Below are positions 20,364 to 31,125 of a DNA stretch of 64,000 nt, in pieces. The DNA is from Nematopogon swammerdamellus (Eukaryota > Arthropoda > Insecta > Lepidoptera > Adelidae): NCBI GenBank assembly GCA_946902875.1, contig OX336345.1:18073395-18137394 (forward strand), read 5' to 3'. Under the pieces are notes generated by a model. That model worked only from the letters and a program-made list of their open reading frames with translations. It had not been told where the DNA came from and ran no database searches. The translations under genes and the position numbers were made by a program. Within the stretch, counting starts at the first letter, position 1, and each line of letters opens with the position of its first letter.

Positions 20364-22150
20364 AACTAGCTTTTGCCCGCGGCTTCGCTCGCGTGAAATG
20401 CGTATTTCAAAGGAAGAAAGTAAGTAACTAAGGGCGAGCTGGGTTCAGGTAAACGATAAACCGTCTCGAAGAAAGTGAGTAACTTTTTGAGGCCGAAGGC
20501 GGAGTTGCTTTCAGGAAGACGATAAACCTTTTCGAAGACAGTAAGTAACTATGGGCGAGGCCGAAGGCCGAGCTGCGTTCAGGAAGAGGATAAACCATCT
20601 TTAAGAAAGTAAGTAACAAAGGGCGAGGCCGAAGGCCGAGCTGCGTTCAGGAAGAGGGTAACCTTTTCGAAGAAAGTAAGTAACTATGGGCGAGGCCGAA
20701 GGCCGAGCTGCGTTCACGATGAGGGTAAACTTTTCGAAGAAAGTAAGTAACAGAGGGCGAGGCCGAAGGCCGAGCTGCGTTCAGGAAAACGATAAACCTT
20801 TTCGAAGACAGTAAGTAACAATGGGCGAGGCCGAAGGCCGAGCTGCGTTCAGGAAGAGGATAATCTTTTCGAAGAAAGTAACAGAGGGCGAGGCCGAAGG
20901 CCGAGCTGCGTTCAGGAAGACGATAAACCTTTTCGAAGACAGTAAGTAACTATGGGCGAGGCCGAAGGCCGAGCTGCGTTCAGGATGAGGGTAAACTTTT
21001 CGAAGAAAGTAAGTAACAGAGGGCGAGGCCGAAGGCCGAACTGCGTTCAGGAAGGCGATAAACCTTTTCGAAGACAGTAAGTAACTATGGGCGTGGCCGA
21101 AGGCCGAGCTGCGTTCAGGAAGAGGATAAACATTTTCGAAGAAAGTAAGTAACAAAGAAGTTACTTTCTTCGAGAAGATTTATGGTCTTCCTGAACGCAG
21201 CTCGGCCTTCGGACTCGCCCTCTGTTACTTACATTCTTCGAAAAGGTTATCCTCTTCCTGAACGCAGCTCGGCCTTCGGCCTCGCCCTTTGTTACTTACT
21301 TTCTTAGGGATGGTTTATCCTCTTCCTGAACGCAGCTCGGCCTTCGGCCTCGCCCATAGTTACTTACTGTCTTGGAAAAGGTTTATCGTCTTCCTGAACG
21401 CAGCTCGGCCTTCGGCCTCGCCCTCTGTTACTTACTTTCTTAGAAAAGGTTATCCTCTTCCTGAACGCAGCTCGGCCTTCGGCCTCGCCCATAGTTACTT
21501 ACTGTCTTCGAGAAGGTTTATGGTTTTCCTGAACGCAGCTCGGCCTTCGGCCTCGCCCTCTCTTGCTTACTTTCTTCGAAAAGTTTACCCTCATCCTGAA
21601 CGCAGCTCGGCCTTCGGCCTCGCCCATAGTTACTTACTTTCTTCGAAAAGCTTATCCTCTTCCTGAACGAAGCTCGGCCTTCGGCCTCGCCCTTTGTTAC
21701 TTACTTTCTTAAAGATGGTTTATCCTCTTCCTGAACGCAGCTCGGCCTTCGGCCTCGCCCATAGTTACTTACTGTCTTCGAAAAGTTTACCCTCATCCTG
21801 AACGCAGCTCGGCCTTCGGCCTCGCCCATAGATACTTACTTTCTTCGAAAAGCTTATCCTCTTCCTGAACGCAGCTCGGCCTTCGGCCTCGCCCATAGAT
21901 ACTTACTTTCTTCGAAAAGCTTATCCTCTTCCTGAACGCAGCTCGGCCTTCGGCCTCGCCCATAGTTACTTACTCTCTTCGAAAAGGTTTATCGTCTTCC
22001 TGAAAGCAACTCCGCCTTCGGCCTCAAAAAGTTACTCACTTTCTTCGAGACGGTTTATCGTTTACCTGAACCCAGCTCGCCCTTAGTTACTTACTTTCTT
22101 CCTTTGAAATACGCATTTCACGCGAGCGAAGCCGCGGGCAAAAGATAGTT
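20364..22150. repeat. Palindromic foldback array of a ~67-bp satellite
   Basis: Left arm (20364-about 21155): after 'ttttgcccgcggcttcgctc' comes an array of about eleven units of 'gaggccgaaggccgagctgc' + 'gttcaggaagaggataa' + 'ttcgaagaaagtaagtaac'. Right arm (about 21158-22150): about fourteen units in the opposite orientation, ending with the exact complement of the left-end sequence. The inversion centre is 'aaagaa' at 21154-21159. Even the divergent outermost units match arm to arm ('aggcggagttgctttcagg'). Each unit carries GTAAGT, and the Leu/Ser-rich frames inside are not genes. Structurally this is a foldback-type element. Confidence 0.92.
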
Positions 22151-22439
22151 ATAACAATAAAAACATATGGTACATATCACTACAAAGATGTTCAGGAAGA
22201 CGAACGCAAATGTTTTTCAAATTAACTGCATATTTACTTTTCCTTTAAATAGAACAGAAATTGTTATATTTAAATTTTCCACTATTTTCGCTCTCCTGAA
22301 CAATTTAGCATTTTGGTTAATACAGTGTTTCGCTCTGGAGCAGCCGATAGGTTTGCACCTAAAATTAATCAAATAGATAGGTACCTAACGAAGTTAACCT
22401 ACATAATAAATATTATGAATCGAATTAAATAAGAAACTC
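22151..22439. other. AT-rich, nothing recognised
   Basis: No feature supported. Confidence 0.4.
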
Positions 22440-22730
22440 TGCTCAAGACAATGCATACACACACCGCGCTCCGCCGCCGCCGCGCCGCCAGTCTTCGCCA
22501 GCAGCCGCGCTACTAACCCCCGCCGCGCCGCGCCGCCCTATATTTCGGCGTTTGGAACAATTCGATTTGTATGGGAGCCACATCTTAGCGTAGCCGGAAG
22601 TGAATTTTAGTAAGCCTATCCTGTGTCCCGTATAGTAAAATTGGTTTGTACTAAGTTTCATCTAATTCGGATGATGGCTTTAAGAGTTATGGAGGAACAT
22701 ACATACATACATACATACATACATACAGAA
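22440..22730 (+). repeat. Retroelement 3' end with (CATA)n tail
   Basis: A GC-rich patch (22462-22550) is followed by 'aagtttcatctaattcggat' and a perfect CATA repeat (about 22688-22727). 'aagtttcat..aattcgg' before such a tail resembles 3' ends of RTE-like LINEs in arthropods, from memory. Confidence 0.45.
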
Positions 22731-23029
22731 AAGATTTCTAAAAATCGTCAATTTAGCTTTAGTATCATACATAGAGGCTACAAACTCAATATTTCCTAAA
22801 ACAAAGTAACTTACTCCATGACCATCCCTTACAGATTTATTATTAGTATTGATGATAAGACAATAAGAGCGCTTACCCTTAAATGGAGACCACGTACGCT
22901 GTATGTCACGAATGTATTTAGTTGTATGTTATTACTATTAATTATCTATGTTTTATTGTTTATTTTTATACTCTTAAAAAACAATATCTCATTCAATTTT
23001 CCGCACTACACATCTACCCTACTCACAAT
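22731..23029. other. AT-rich, nothing recognised
   Basis: No feature supported. Confidence 0.4.
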
Positions 23030-23120
23030 CCCAGCTTTGACTGGCTGATAATGCCCTTAGGCTTTAAGTCCGCCTTTTGTCACTTTTTGTGTAAGTGTTT
23101 ATAATAAAAATACTATGTGA
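23030..23120 (+). repeat. Short element tail 'gactggctgataatgcc'
   Basis: 'gactggctgataatgccctt' + 'aagtccgccttttgt' is similar to 31060-31115 ('gactggcagagattgcctca' + 'aagtccgctttttgtaca'). This probably is the 3' end of an interspersed retroelement. Confidence 0.5.
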
Positions 23121-23447
23121 CCGATTTCCGGTCTAATAAATTTATAAAAATAAAAAATCTGAGACAGGTCGCGATTTTCATATAACACAACTTTACAAAA
23201 TAATAATATGCAATATATATATAAAAATACTATTTATAGCTAGAATATTTATCTGTAAATACAATCCATATGTTAGTTCATGAAGTTTCATGGAAAAATC
23301 TTCCAAAATGATTTTTTTTCGAGAGTAATGCGCCGGCGCCGATCGCGGCGCGCCACCTGGTGTAGTAGAGGGATTGTTTTGGTTAATGCTTCCAGAGCCA
23401 AAGGGTTAATGCCGTAACAAAAAAAATATTGCATTAGTAATGTTTTT
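23121..23447. other. No gene; GC-rich spot at 23328-23360
   Basis: 'gcgccggcgccgatcgcggc' sits alone in AT-rich DNA. Nothing else is recognised. Confidence 0.35.
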
Positions 23448-23945
23448 AGGGTTAAGTCTCTCAAAAGAGAAAAACGGAACCCTTATAGGATCACTCTTGT
23501 GTCTGTCTGTCTGTCCGTCTGTCACAGCTTATTTTCTCCGAATCTACTAGCCGAAAAAAGTTGTAATTTGGTAAATAGGTATATGAGTTTGATGACCCAA
23601 TCACGGACGTATAGCAGCGTAATGAACGAATTTCGATTTTGGAGGTTAATTTTGGGGTCAAATTACAAAGTTAATTTTGTTTTTTTTATGTGAATTAAAA
23701 TGGCTCGTTGTAAGTAATAGGTATAAATATATTATATAAAAAAATGCATAGTTTAAAAGATATTAAAGAAAATATTAAAAATCGAACATTCTCCCTCCCC
23801 ACACCCCCCTTCCCATTATCTCCAAGACTTCTAAGCCTAAAATTTAATATAGTTTACACGAAAATCATAAGTCTTAAAGGTATCACGGAAAATGGAATGA
23901 TACGGAACCCTCTCCGCGCGAGTTCGACTCACACTTGACCGCTTT
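23448..23945 (+). repeat. Repeat family C, long variant
   Basis: The 5' module has 'ttataggatcactcttgtgt', GTCT repeats and 'cttattttctccgaatctac'. The 3' terminus is 'gatacggaaccctctccgcg' to 'cacacttgaccgc'. About 350 bp of unrelated AT-rich sequence lies between, so this is a different interior on shared ends. Confidence 0.7.
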
Positions 23946-24628
23946 TTTTACATTTATTGAGCTTTACGTTCCGAAGTAATCACTTCGGACAATGCGGTGA
24001 CAGGCATACTGTTGGATGGAAATACACCAGCCTGAACGATTTAATAAGGGTCACCCAGAGTCGCTGGCAGAACCCTAAAAAGTGTCTATAAGGTGTCTAA
24101 GAAACTGCGCGTGTCGTTAATATTTTACGGACGAGTTGAACCACAACACCGCTTGTCGGCAAGGAAGTCAAGGTACTATCTGCTCTAGACGTAAACCCAT
24201 AACTGTAGAACCTTAGCACACTCATCAGGTTGCGGCCGGCCTTGGCGAACGCTCAAAGCGGCGACCGAACGTCGTTTGACAAAGTTCTATTTGTGTATCT
24301 GGAGTTTTTTGGCTGGCTATTCGTGTGTGCAAACACTACAGATTAGCTGGCCACCTGGCTCGTTGGGTAGATATTAGTAGGTAGGTACTCATTCGCATTT
24401 ATTAAATGTATATGACACTGTAGCCATCTATCTGTACATAGCTATGCTACTGCCCGCCGCTTTGATCGTGGTTATCTTATAACGACACGCCCAAAGATCT
24501 GCCATGGCACTTAGTTTCGACAAGGAAAAGGTAATCTGCTACATCACGCACGGATGTAATGTAATAGATGATTAGTCTATTAAAAAGAATACCATGGAAA
24601 GTCCCACAACACAAATGAAACATACATA
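23946..24628. other. No gene recognised
   Basis: Moderate GC, no repeat matches. The TA at 24627-24628 borders the mariner. Confidence 0.35.
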
Positions 24629-25553
24629 GGCTGTTCCGAAAATTGTTAGTGAAATGAAAAATAGTTAGAATATGAAAAAAAATTATTCACAGCTTTTCAA
24701 AATATTTCCCTCCAATCCCTATACACTTATGCATTCGGGTGAACCAGGTTTCAAAACATTTAAAAAACGTATCTTGCGGGGGGAGGTCGAAAAATAACCG
24801 CCGAAATTCTTCGACGACCTCGTCTGCAGTGTTGAATTTTCGCCCTCGAAGCATTTTTTTTACCGTGGGAAATAAAAAAAAAATCGCATGGAGCTAAATC
24901 TGGGCTGTACGGAGGATGGGATAACCTTTGTACCCCCGAAGTTGTCAAATAGTCCATGTTTCTACCGGTGTGTGAGCGGGCGCGTTATCTTAGTGAAAAA
25001 GAATGCCACGGACGCCGCTCCTTGGGCGCTCACTATTCAACTCCCCGAAAGCTTGAGGCAGACAAACTTCGCAATACCAATCTTCAGTTCAGCCTGAATC
25101 TCCCGATGTGTAATGTGCCTATTCTCCCGCAATAGCCACTCTAATCTGATGACGTTTTCATGAGTGACTGCAGTTGATGGTCGGCCGGGTCTGGGGTCAT
25201 CGTTTAGGTTCTCTCGACCACGTTTAAATTCACGAAACCAATAATTAACTGTTGCTAACGCAGGAGCAGACTCCCCAAAAGCAGCTTGCAAATTTTCGTG
25301 AGATTCCTTGAAGGTTAACCCTAGTTTATAAGCATAGAAAATCATAACACGAAAAGCTTCTCGCGAGACGTCCATTGTTGCAAATAAAATATGAGTGACG
25401 GATAACCGTTCAAAATATTTAAAAAAAGAACTACACATAGGTGGCCGATAATTTTCATCAAAGAGATTTGTATTTAAATTAGCCGTCAAATTAAAATAGT
25501 TTCAGGAAAAAAAAATTTTATTTATTCTGTGGCTAACAATTTTCGGAACAGCC
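24629..25553 (-). mobile_element. Mariner-family transposon, internally deleted
   Basis: Terminal inverted repeats 'ggctgttccgaaaattgtta' (24629-24649 and 25533-25553, 21 bp, perfect) bound 925 bp, shorter than a typical ~1.3-kb mariner. TA precedes the left end; the right flank no longer shows TA. The interior codes two separate parts of a mariner transposase on the minus strand. Confidence 0.9.
24760..25375 (-). pseudogene. Mariner transposase remnant
   Basis: The N-terminal part, from the ATG at 25375 (MDVSREAFRVMIFYAYKLGL) to about 25037, holds the two helix-turn-helix DNA-binding regions, with the GRP-type linker 'DDPRPGRPS' and 'REIQAELKIG' visible. The C-terminal part (24760-24957) keeps 'PPYSPDLAPCDFF', the region with the last catalytic Asp of DD34D mariners. 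The stretch between them, which should carry the first two Asp residues, is missing, and the frames do not join. It is dead as an enzyme, though the intact ends could still be mobilised in trans. Confidence 0.88.
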
Positions 25554-25680
25554 CACGTACGATAATAGAAAATAAAAAATTTATATGAAAATAAATAGAT
25601 TCTTGCTCTACCTACCAAAACCACACATAACAAACAAGTTACTCCTAAATATTGTGAATAATACGAATTAACTTTTTTTC
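25554..25680. other. AT-rich spacer
   Basis: No feature supported. Confidence 0.35.
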
Positions 25681-25890
25681 ATTTCAGGCTAGAATTTTGT
25701 CGTTTTAATAATTTGTGCGGGCCAAGGGCGCCAAGGCCATGTAAAGCAAGATTTATGTATTGATTAAAATGCATTTCAGTCTAGAATTTTGTTGTTTTCA
25801 TAATGTGTGCAGGCCAAGAGCGCCAAGGACATGTAAAGAAAGATTTATAATGCATTTCAGACTAGAATTTTGTTGTTTTCATAATGTGCT
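25681..25890 (+). repeat. Tandem repeat, 82-92-bp period, 2.4 copies
   Basis: 'atttcag.ctagaattttgt' starts at 25681, 25772 and 25854. The first two units continue with 'gccaag.gcgccaagg.catg' and 'agatttat'. Confidence 0.8.
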
Positions 25891-25974
25891 TAATGCCATA
25901 AGGCATTCTATTCTAATTGAGCATTCCAGAATTTTAGTGTGGGAGAGACTGAAAAAAATCCATAGTACATACTC

Positions 25975-26292
25975 CCATAATAATAACCCCACCGAATCTC
26001 CCCCCGTGGATGCCGTAAAATGGCACTTAGGGATAAGGACAAGATGCCGTGCTAAACGGCAACAGAATAGCCACCTCTCACCTTGGCACGGTCCCTCCAC
26101 CGAGTCATGCAGCTGTTGGTTGGGTCTTCGTGCCTTACTTGCTGCCTGATAGTTATCTTGTCCGAATACTTTGCTGAACGAGGTGGTCGGTGTTGTGCTG
26201 TAATTTACCACAGTGCTTGCGGCACAACACCGATTACTCTGCCTACCCTGATTGTCGGGATACAGCGTGTGTTGTGTATGTATTTGTATGTA
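25975..26292 (+). repeat. Repeat family B copy
   Basis: Runs from the 'aataaccccaccgaatctcc' head to 'cggtgttgtgctgtaatt', 'cggcacaacaccgattac', 'gattgtcgggatacagcgtg' and a TGTATGTAT tail. The 206-codon frame on the opposite strand is a shadow of this element. Confidence 0.8.
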
Positions 26293-27370
26293 TATTCCCA
26301 ATTGCAGTTTCTCGCACAATAGCTTTGACAACTGAGCGAGACCGCGCAGTCTCACTGCAAAGTATTGGTCATTAATCATTTTGGCGCTGCCATCGCATCG
26401 GAAGTTCACGGTATTCGTGTTCGATTCCGATCGCGACTGTATAATCACCGGGCCGCGTTTACTGCCGCGAGTGGACGCTCTGCCCCGCAAGGTAGACACA
26501 GCTGTCTATTGGAACTGATGAATAAAATATTTTATCCAATATTATATCGACGCTGGAAAGGAATAATGTGTAATACGCCACTTTGGCCGAATATACACCG
26601 TTGGAATAAAAAAATTCTGCATCGAACTAACTGGGTTAAGACTTTAGAGTCAAGAATCTCAAAAATGTGGCGGTTTATACATTTTTCCTTTCCAAAATAA
26701 GGGTAGGTTCTTTGGGTAGGTTATCAAATAATGTTTGTATTAAACGCCACGATTTCGATGGTTTTTAAAGACATTTCGATTAAATGACCTGTGTATGCTT
26801 TTACACATTTTGTAATTAAATCACTTAGGGTTTGTCAATTTCCAAAAGATCAGGCGCATTACACATTTCAAATGTCGTCAATATTATATATCCAAATTTC
26901 CAATAAATGTGGAAATGCGATTACTTAATAAAAAAATTCAAAAAAAAACACATTTTAAAAAACAAAGCCATTTATATAAGCCATGTACTAAAACTAAAAA
27001 AAATAGTTTGACATCTCTAGTAGAGGCAATAGTGAACGATGATCAATTCTGAATGGTAATGGTTATTCGGGTTGTAGTGTAGTAGCGAACTTGTGCGAAC
27101 AGTACCTAACGGCTCGCTATCAGATACTTGCTGAATTCTACTAGGTATATTTTTATCTTACTTTTATTCACAATTATTTTTTTGTTCTCACTTTATCACA
27201 CACGAGTTTCTTTCTTTTTTTTTTTCGCTTTTTTATGTATTATGTTTGAAGTCATCGAACTTGTGTGATAATTGAAAAAATGAGTTAGGCTTAAAATCAG
27301 CTTTCCTTGGGAATAAGAGCTGTGCCGCGTCCTTTTTGCGAACAATGTGTCGTTTTTTTATGTTCTTTTT
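26293..27370. other. No gene recognised
   Basis: 26380-26520 is GC-richer ('cgatcgcgactgtataatca', 'gcgagtggacgctctgcccc') and may be part of an unknown element. 26700-27340 is AT-rich. No gene supported. Confidence 0.35.
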
Positions 27371-27778
27371 TAGGGTTCCGTATCCGGTACGGGACCCTAT
27401 TATTACTAAGCCTACGCCGTCTGTCTGTCTGTCTGTCTGTCCGAGGGCGTTATCTCTTGAACCGTAATATGTACCCCGTTGAAATTTTCTCAGAATATGT
27501 GTTATTATGGCCGATATAACAACAAATAATAAAAATAAGATATATAAAATAATAAAAGTAAATAATTCACGGGGGTTCCCATAAAAGAAACCAAGAAGAG
27601 TATGCGCGCGCGCCATCTACTGAATAGATTATGAATCATTTTAACTAATCATGACATTTAACTAATATGAAGCTTTTCCTATCACGCCATCTAGATGGCG
27701 TGAGTGGCGCTAGTGAGTGGCGTGAATGGCGACACGGAACCCTCGGTGCGCGAGATCGATTCGCACTTGGCCGGTGTT
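27371..27778 (+). repeat. Repeat family C, long variant
   Basis: 'tagggttccgtatccggtac', GTCT repeats, 'cttgaaccgtaatatgtacc' and 'cagaatatgtgttattatgg', ending 'cgattcgcacttggccgg'. Near the 3' end a perfect 22-bp palindrome 'cacgccatctagatggcgtg' (core of 27682-27703) is present. The copy at 46985-47275 has 'gcgccatctacc' at the same place. Confidence 0.8.
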
Positions 27779-27904
27779 TTTAATTATAAGTATTTAGTTC
27801 TATTTTGTTTTATTATGTTTTTTTTTCTTTTATGTTTTCGGTTTTTTTTCATTTATACATAAATAATAATACTTTCACCTAAATAACAAGTCTCGAAGAA
27901 CAAA

Positions 27905-28005
27905 AGAAACAGTAGACGGACAGACAGACAGAAAGACAGACAGACAGACAGGCAGACAGACAGCGTAGGATTAGTAATAGGGTCCCGTACGACGGATACG
28001 GAACA
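27905..28005 (-). repeat. Repeat family C, GACA-tract fragment
   Basis: GACA/GACG tract followed by 'gcgtaggattagtaataggg' and 'cccgtac' is the reverse of the family 5' end. Confidence 0.65.
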
Positions 28006-28429
28006 ATGAAAATGAAAATATAGTTACTTTGTATAAATGATCCACAAAAGGCGAGTTTAATGCCTTGCTGAATTCTTTGCTAACAGGATGTGGAAAACGC
28101 GTAGGGGTGGACAGTGCAGTACTAAATATTGGACACTATTACCAAATATACGAGTCATCAACACCAAATATACATAACTTCTATGGACAAATTGTACATA
28201 TATACACACAACCAATATACATCATTACATATATACAAAGATTTAATATTGATTATTTACAAGTTGTTTCTTTGGGTGATGATGTGATGACAGTAAGTGA
28301 AGAAGAATAAAGGCAAGGTTAGTAACAAAATATAATAAATACAAATAAAATACCTTAAAAAAGTATGCGTATGACAAATACATATAAGTACATAAATACG
28401 TGTACATAATAAATAATACAAAAAAATTC
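28006..28429. other. No gene recognised
   Basis: AT-rich, with ATACA-rich simple sequence at 28190-28260. No coding frame supported. Confidence 0.35.
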
Positions 28430-28520
28430 AAGTATATTGTTTTACTGTATTATTTATTTGATCATTCATATGGCAGTAAAACTGCACTCGAACTTGTCAC
28501 AGTTTGTTCTATCCGGTTCG
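28430..28520 (-). repeat. LINE-like 3' end, reverse orientation
   Basis: 'attcatatggcagtaaaact' + 'gcactcgaacttgtcaca' matches 41250-41290 ('attcatatggcagttagact' + 'gcactcgaacttgtcaca'). Both are preceded by a T-rich/TATTG tail in reverse, so two copies of one retroelement terminus. Confidence 0.6.
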
Positions 28521-28906
28521 ATTACACACACGAAGAAGAAAAGAAGAACCGTCAATAAACTTCGCATGGTACGGCGTGTGTTATCACAATAATTTAAAAG
28601 TGTTATTTAGGTACATACTTACTTTTTTTTAAGTACAAACATTAACTTATTCATTGAAGCACCGGGAATTAGAGCAGAAAGATTGCGAAAGAAAAATCTT
28701 TGCCAGTACCAGTTTATCTGAGGTGGGGCTCGAATCCATGAACTTTGGATTACCTGTCCACTGCTCTTCTAACTTCTGTATTTGTATACCATCACATTCA
28801 TTCTCATAAAAACATAACACAGATATGATTAGAGTTCATGTTACTTATATGCACTGGGTAAGAGTAGGTAATACTGTGTTCATTTATGCTGAATTTAATA
28901 ACCTAA
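28521..28906. other. No gene; tRNA-like B box at 28720-28760
   Basis: On the minus strand 'ggattcgagccccacctcag' resembles a tRNA T arm, but no complete cloverleaf could be drawn. Possibly an old tRNA-derived repeat. Confidence 0.3.
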
Positions 28907-29298
28907 GCCTCAGCCTCGATAGCTCAGTGGTGCAGACAGTCAACTGTCGCTATTGAATGTTAAGCAACGCTGGGTGCGGTCAGTACTTGGATGGGTGACC
29001 GCTGACCGTTGGAGGCTGACCGAGGTTCGGAATCCTCGTAAAACTGTAGGTCCCTTCCCTCCTAATCTTACTTGGTGGTAGGGTTTAACCCGCCCGGGTT
29101 GATACCACCGCACTGAATGAAACGTCGGTCTAAACGGCTATGTAAATAGTTTGTGTTTTCCGACCAGTTCAGTGTAGCCAGCACGATCAAAGGGGGAAGC
29201 ACTGACATGGCACCTAGTTCACCCGGTGTTATGGGCTGACATCACGGACGTTGTAGGTGATGTAGCCAACCGTGTCAGTTTCCATAAAAAAAAAAAAA
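28907..29298 (+). mobile_element. SINE family A, full length with target duplication
   Basis: Best copy. Head: A-box-like 'tagctcagtggtgcagac', 5S-like 'gttaagcaacgctgggtgcg' + 'gtcagtacttggatgggtga', B-box-like 'gaggttcggaatcctcg'. Body: 'aaactgtaggtccc' to 'gtgtcagtttccat'. Tail: twelve or more A. 'aacctaa' occurs both just before the head (28900-28906) and after the A tail (29297-29303), a target-site duplication that marks LINE-type retrotransposition. Confidence 0.93.
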
Positions 29299-29539
29299 CC
29301 TAAACTGAATTGGTTTGGACATAATCAACTTCAGTAAAACTACATACGATATTGACTACATAGGTAATTGATGTTTACCGGCATCTACATAACTTACATT
29401 TAAATCAGTCTCCTAAATTGACAATTATTATTTACTCGCACATTACAAAGTACATACAATATCCGAATTTACGAGAAATGTATTTCAAACATCCCGTCAT
29501 TTTCTTCAATCTAACTCCTGCACAAAACTTCTGGCAACA

Positions 29540-29890
29540 ATGTTTTTTCCACTTCAGCGGAAGGTGCCAACCGCGCCATCTTGTTTCAGCGCTCGCCTGC
29601 GCCCGCCTAGAGGTGTCGCCCCCCGCCGGTAGGTGGCGCTTATCCGCAACATTTCACCACCTAACAGAACCTTTCGAGTCAGGCCCTATTACCGCAGCAC
29701 CGTCTTCTAACGCCTCGTTTTGAGCCCGAAAGAGAAAGAATATGTCCCATGGCTGGCTCACCGCTGACCCAGATGGCGAGGCAGTTTGTGTAAAGTTGCT
29801 CCTTTTCGTGTAAAGGAAGGTGTGTCTTGCACGGCCAATGGGAGAGCTCCGTTTAGGGTCCGCCACTCCTACCCGTTCAGTGCCTACTGG
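29540..29890. promoter_or_regulatory. GC-rich segment with a CTCF-like motif
   Basis: GC-rich patch in AT-rich surroundings. CCGGTAGGTGGCGC at 29626-29639 fits the CTCF consensus CCASYAGRKGGCRS at 13 of 14 positions. CCAAT-like 'ggccaatggg' lies at 29833-29842. No coding frame is convincing. The regulatory call is by motif only. Confidence 0.3.
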
Positions 29891-30311
29891 GAAATGGTGA
29901 AAAAAATTCAGGACCCAGTAATTTCAGAGGTCGTCTGAAGGTCGCAGAGGCCCGGGCAAAGCTCTTTGTGGTAACAACCTCGCGTTGGTTAGGTATAGTT
30001 CGAGACACACGAATAGAAATCTTGTCACCATATAACACATCGCGACGAGAGCTCTTAAATATCCCGAAATATAGTTCAGTACGTTTTCATAGTTAAATCT
30101 GTTAGTGTATCGCATTTAATAGTAAGTAATAGGATCAACGTACCAACACCAGTCAAACTCATTAAAACCCTACACAATTTATAAACAAAAGTGTCCAGAA
30201 ATATTCAATTACTCAATCAATAAAATAATGGAAATCTGTGGCCATTAAAATTGCCTAGAAGTCAAACAAAATAAAAAAAAAACCTTATTATTTCACCTTT
30301 TTTTCACTCTA
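29891..30311. other. No gene recognised
   Basis: Mixed to AT-rich, no repeat match inside the window. Confidence 0.35.
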
Positions 30312-30560
30312 CTATTAAACAGACAGACACGAGAGTGATTTTTTTTATTGAAAGCGCGATATATGGCGCCGAGCCACCCATAATGTGTCCAACGACGCCC
30401 ATGGATATTCGGCCGTATGCGGGAGTTACAAATGCCATGCCGGCCTGACAGGTGCCCATTCACGCCCCTCTTGAAGGAACCGAGACTATACTTGGGGGGA
30501 AATATGTGACCCTATAAGGGTTCCGTTTTTTCCTCCTTTGAGGCACGGAACCCTAAAATG
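30312..30560 (-). repeat. Repeat family C end interrupted by another repeat
   Basis: 'aacagacagacacgagagtg' at 30316-30337 and 'gaccctataagggttccg' at 30510-30530 belong together in family C. The 170 bp between them ('atgtgtccaacgacgcccat', 'aatgccatgccggcc') matches in reverse the repeat at 46075-46345, so one element inserted into the other. Confidence 0.6.
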
Positions 30561-31057
30561 GTAACCTATATATTTAACCTACATATACATATATATAATG
30601 CCTGGCTTCTTGTTTACTTAATTTTCCATCTCTATTGTTTTAAGTATCGATTGTTTTACTGTGGCGGAGTCGACTGAGTTGGACGAAATGTTTTACTTAC
30701 AGTAAGAGTGTAATTATTTAGTTATTATTATTTATTAGGTTAATTTTATTTAATTAGTTTTCCCATCATCGGGCAATTTGGATGAAAGTTTTATGGATGC
30801 GTGATTTTTTAATAGGTTAATTATTTTAAGTTTTTTAATTAGTTTTGTAGGTAAATTATATTTGATAGGCAGTTTTATTTTATTTAATAATTTAAATTTA
30901 ATTGCTTGTAAATATTATATAATTTCAATTAGATAGTTTTACTGAATGGAAAATGTTAATTTCTTCATTATTTGTTCTAATAAATTTGTATCAATTAATT
31001 ATAATATTCTTCTTTGTTGGTACCCTTCATATTATTATAGTATGTTCATAAATAAGT
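30561..31057. other. AT-rich, nothing recognised
   Basis: TTATTTA-rich sequence; no gene supported. Confidence 0.4.
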
Positions 31058-31125
31058 CAGGGTGACTGGCAGAGATTGCCTCAGGTAAGAAGTCCGCTTT
31101 TTGTACAATTTGTTATCGGAAAGCA
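31058..31125 (+). repeat. Short element tail 'gactggcagagattgcc'
   Basis: See the similar sequence at 23030-23120. Ends 'aagtccgctttttgtaca'. Confidence 0.5.

Noticed and set aside
20781..21666. Leu/Ser-rich open frames of 124-125 codons
   Set aside because: They are satellite units read through; the repeats keep the frame open by chance and both arms give the same peptide.
20428..22110. Regular direct repeats resembling a CRISPR array
   Set aside because: Whole ~67-bp units repeat without unique spacers, the array is inverted on itself, and the DNA is eukaryotic.
25879..26499. 206-codon minus-strand frame
   Set aside because: It lies antisense over repeat family B and flanking DNA, with no motif and no splice or start support.
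28680..28776. tRNA gene on the minus strand
   Set aside because: Only a T-arm-like sequence is seen; acceptor and anticodon stems cannot be drawn.
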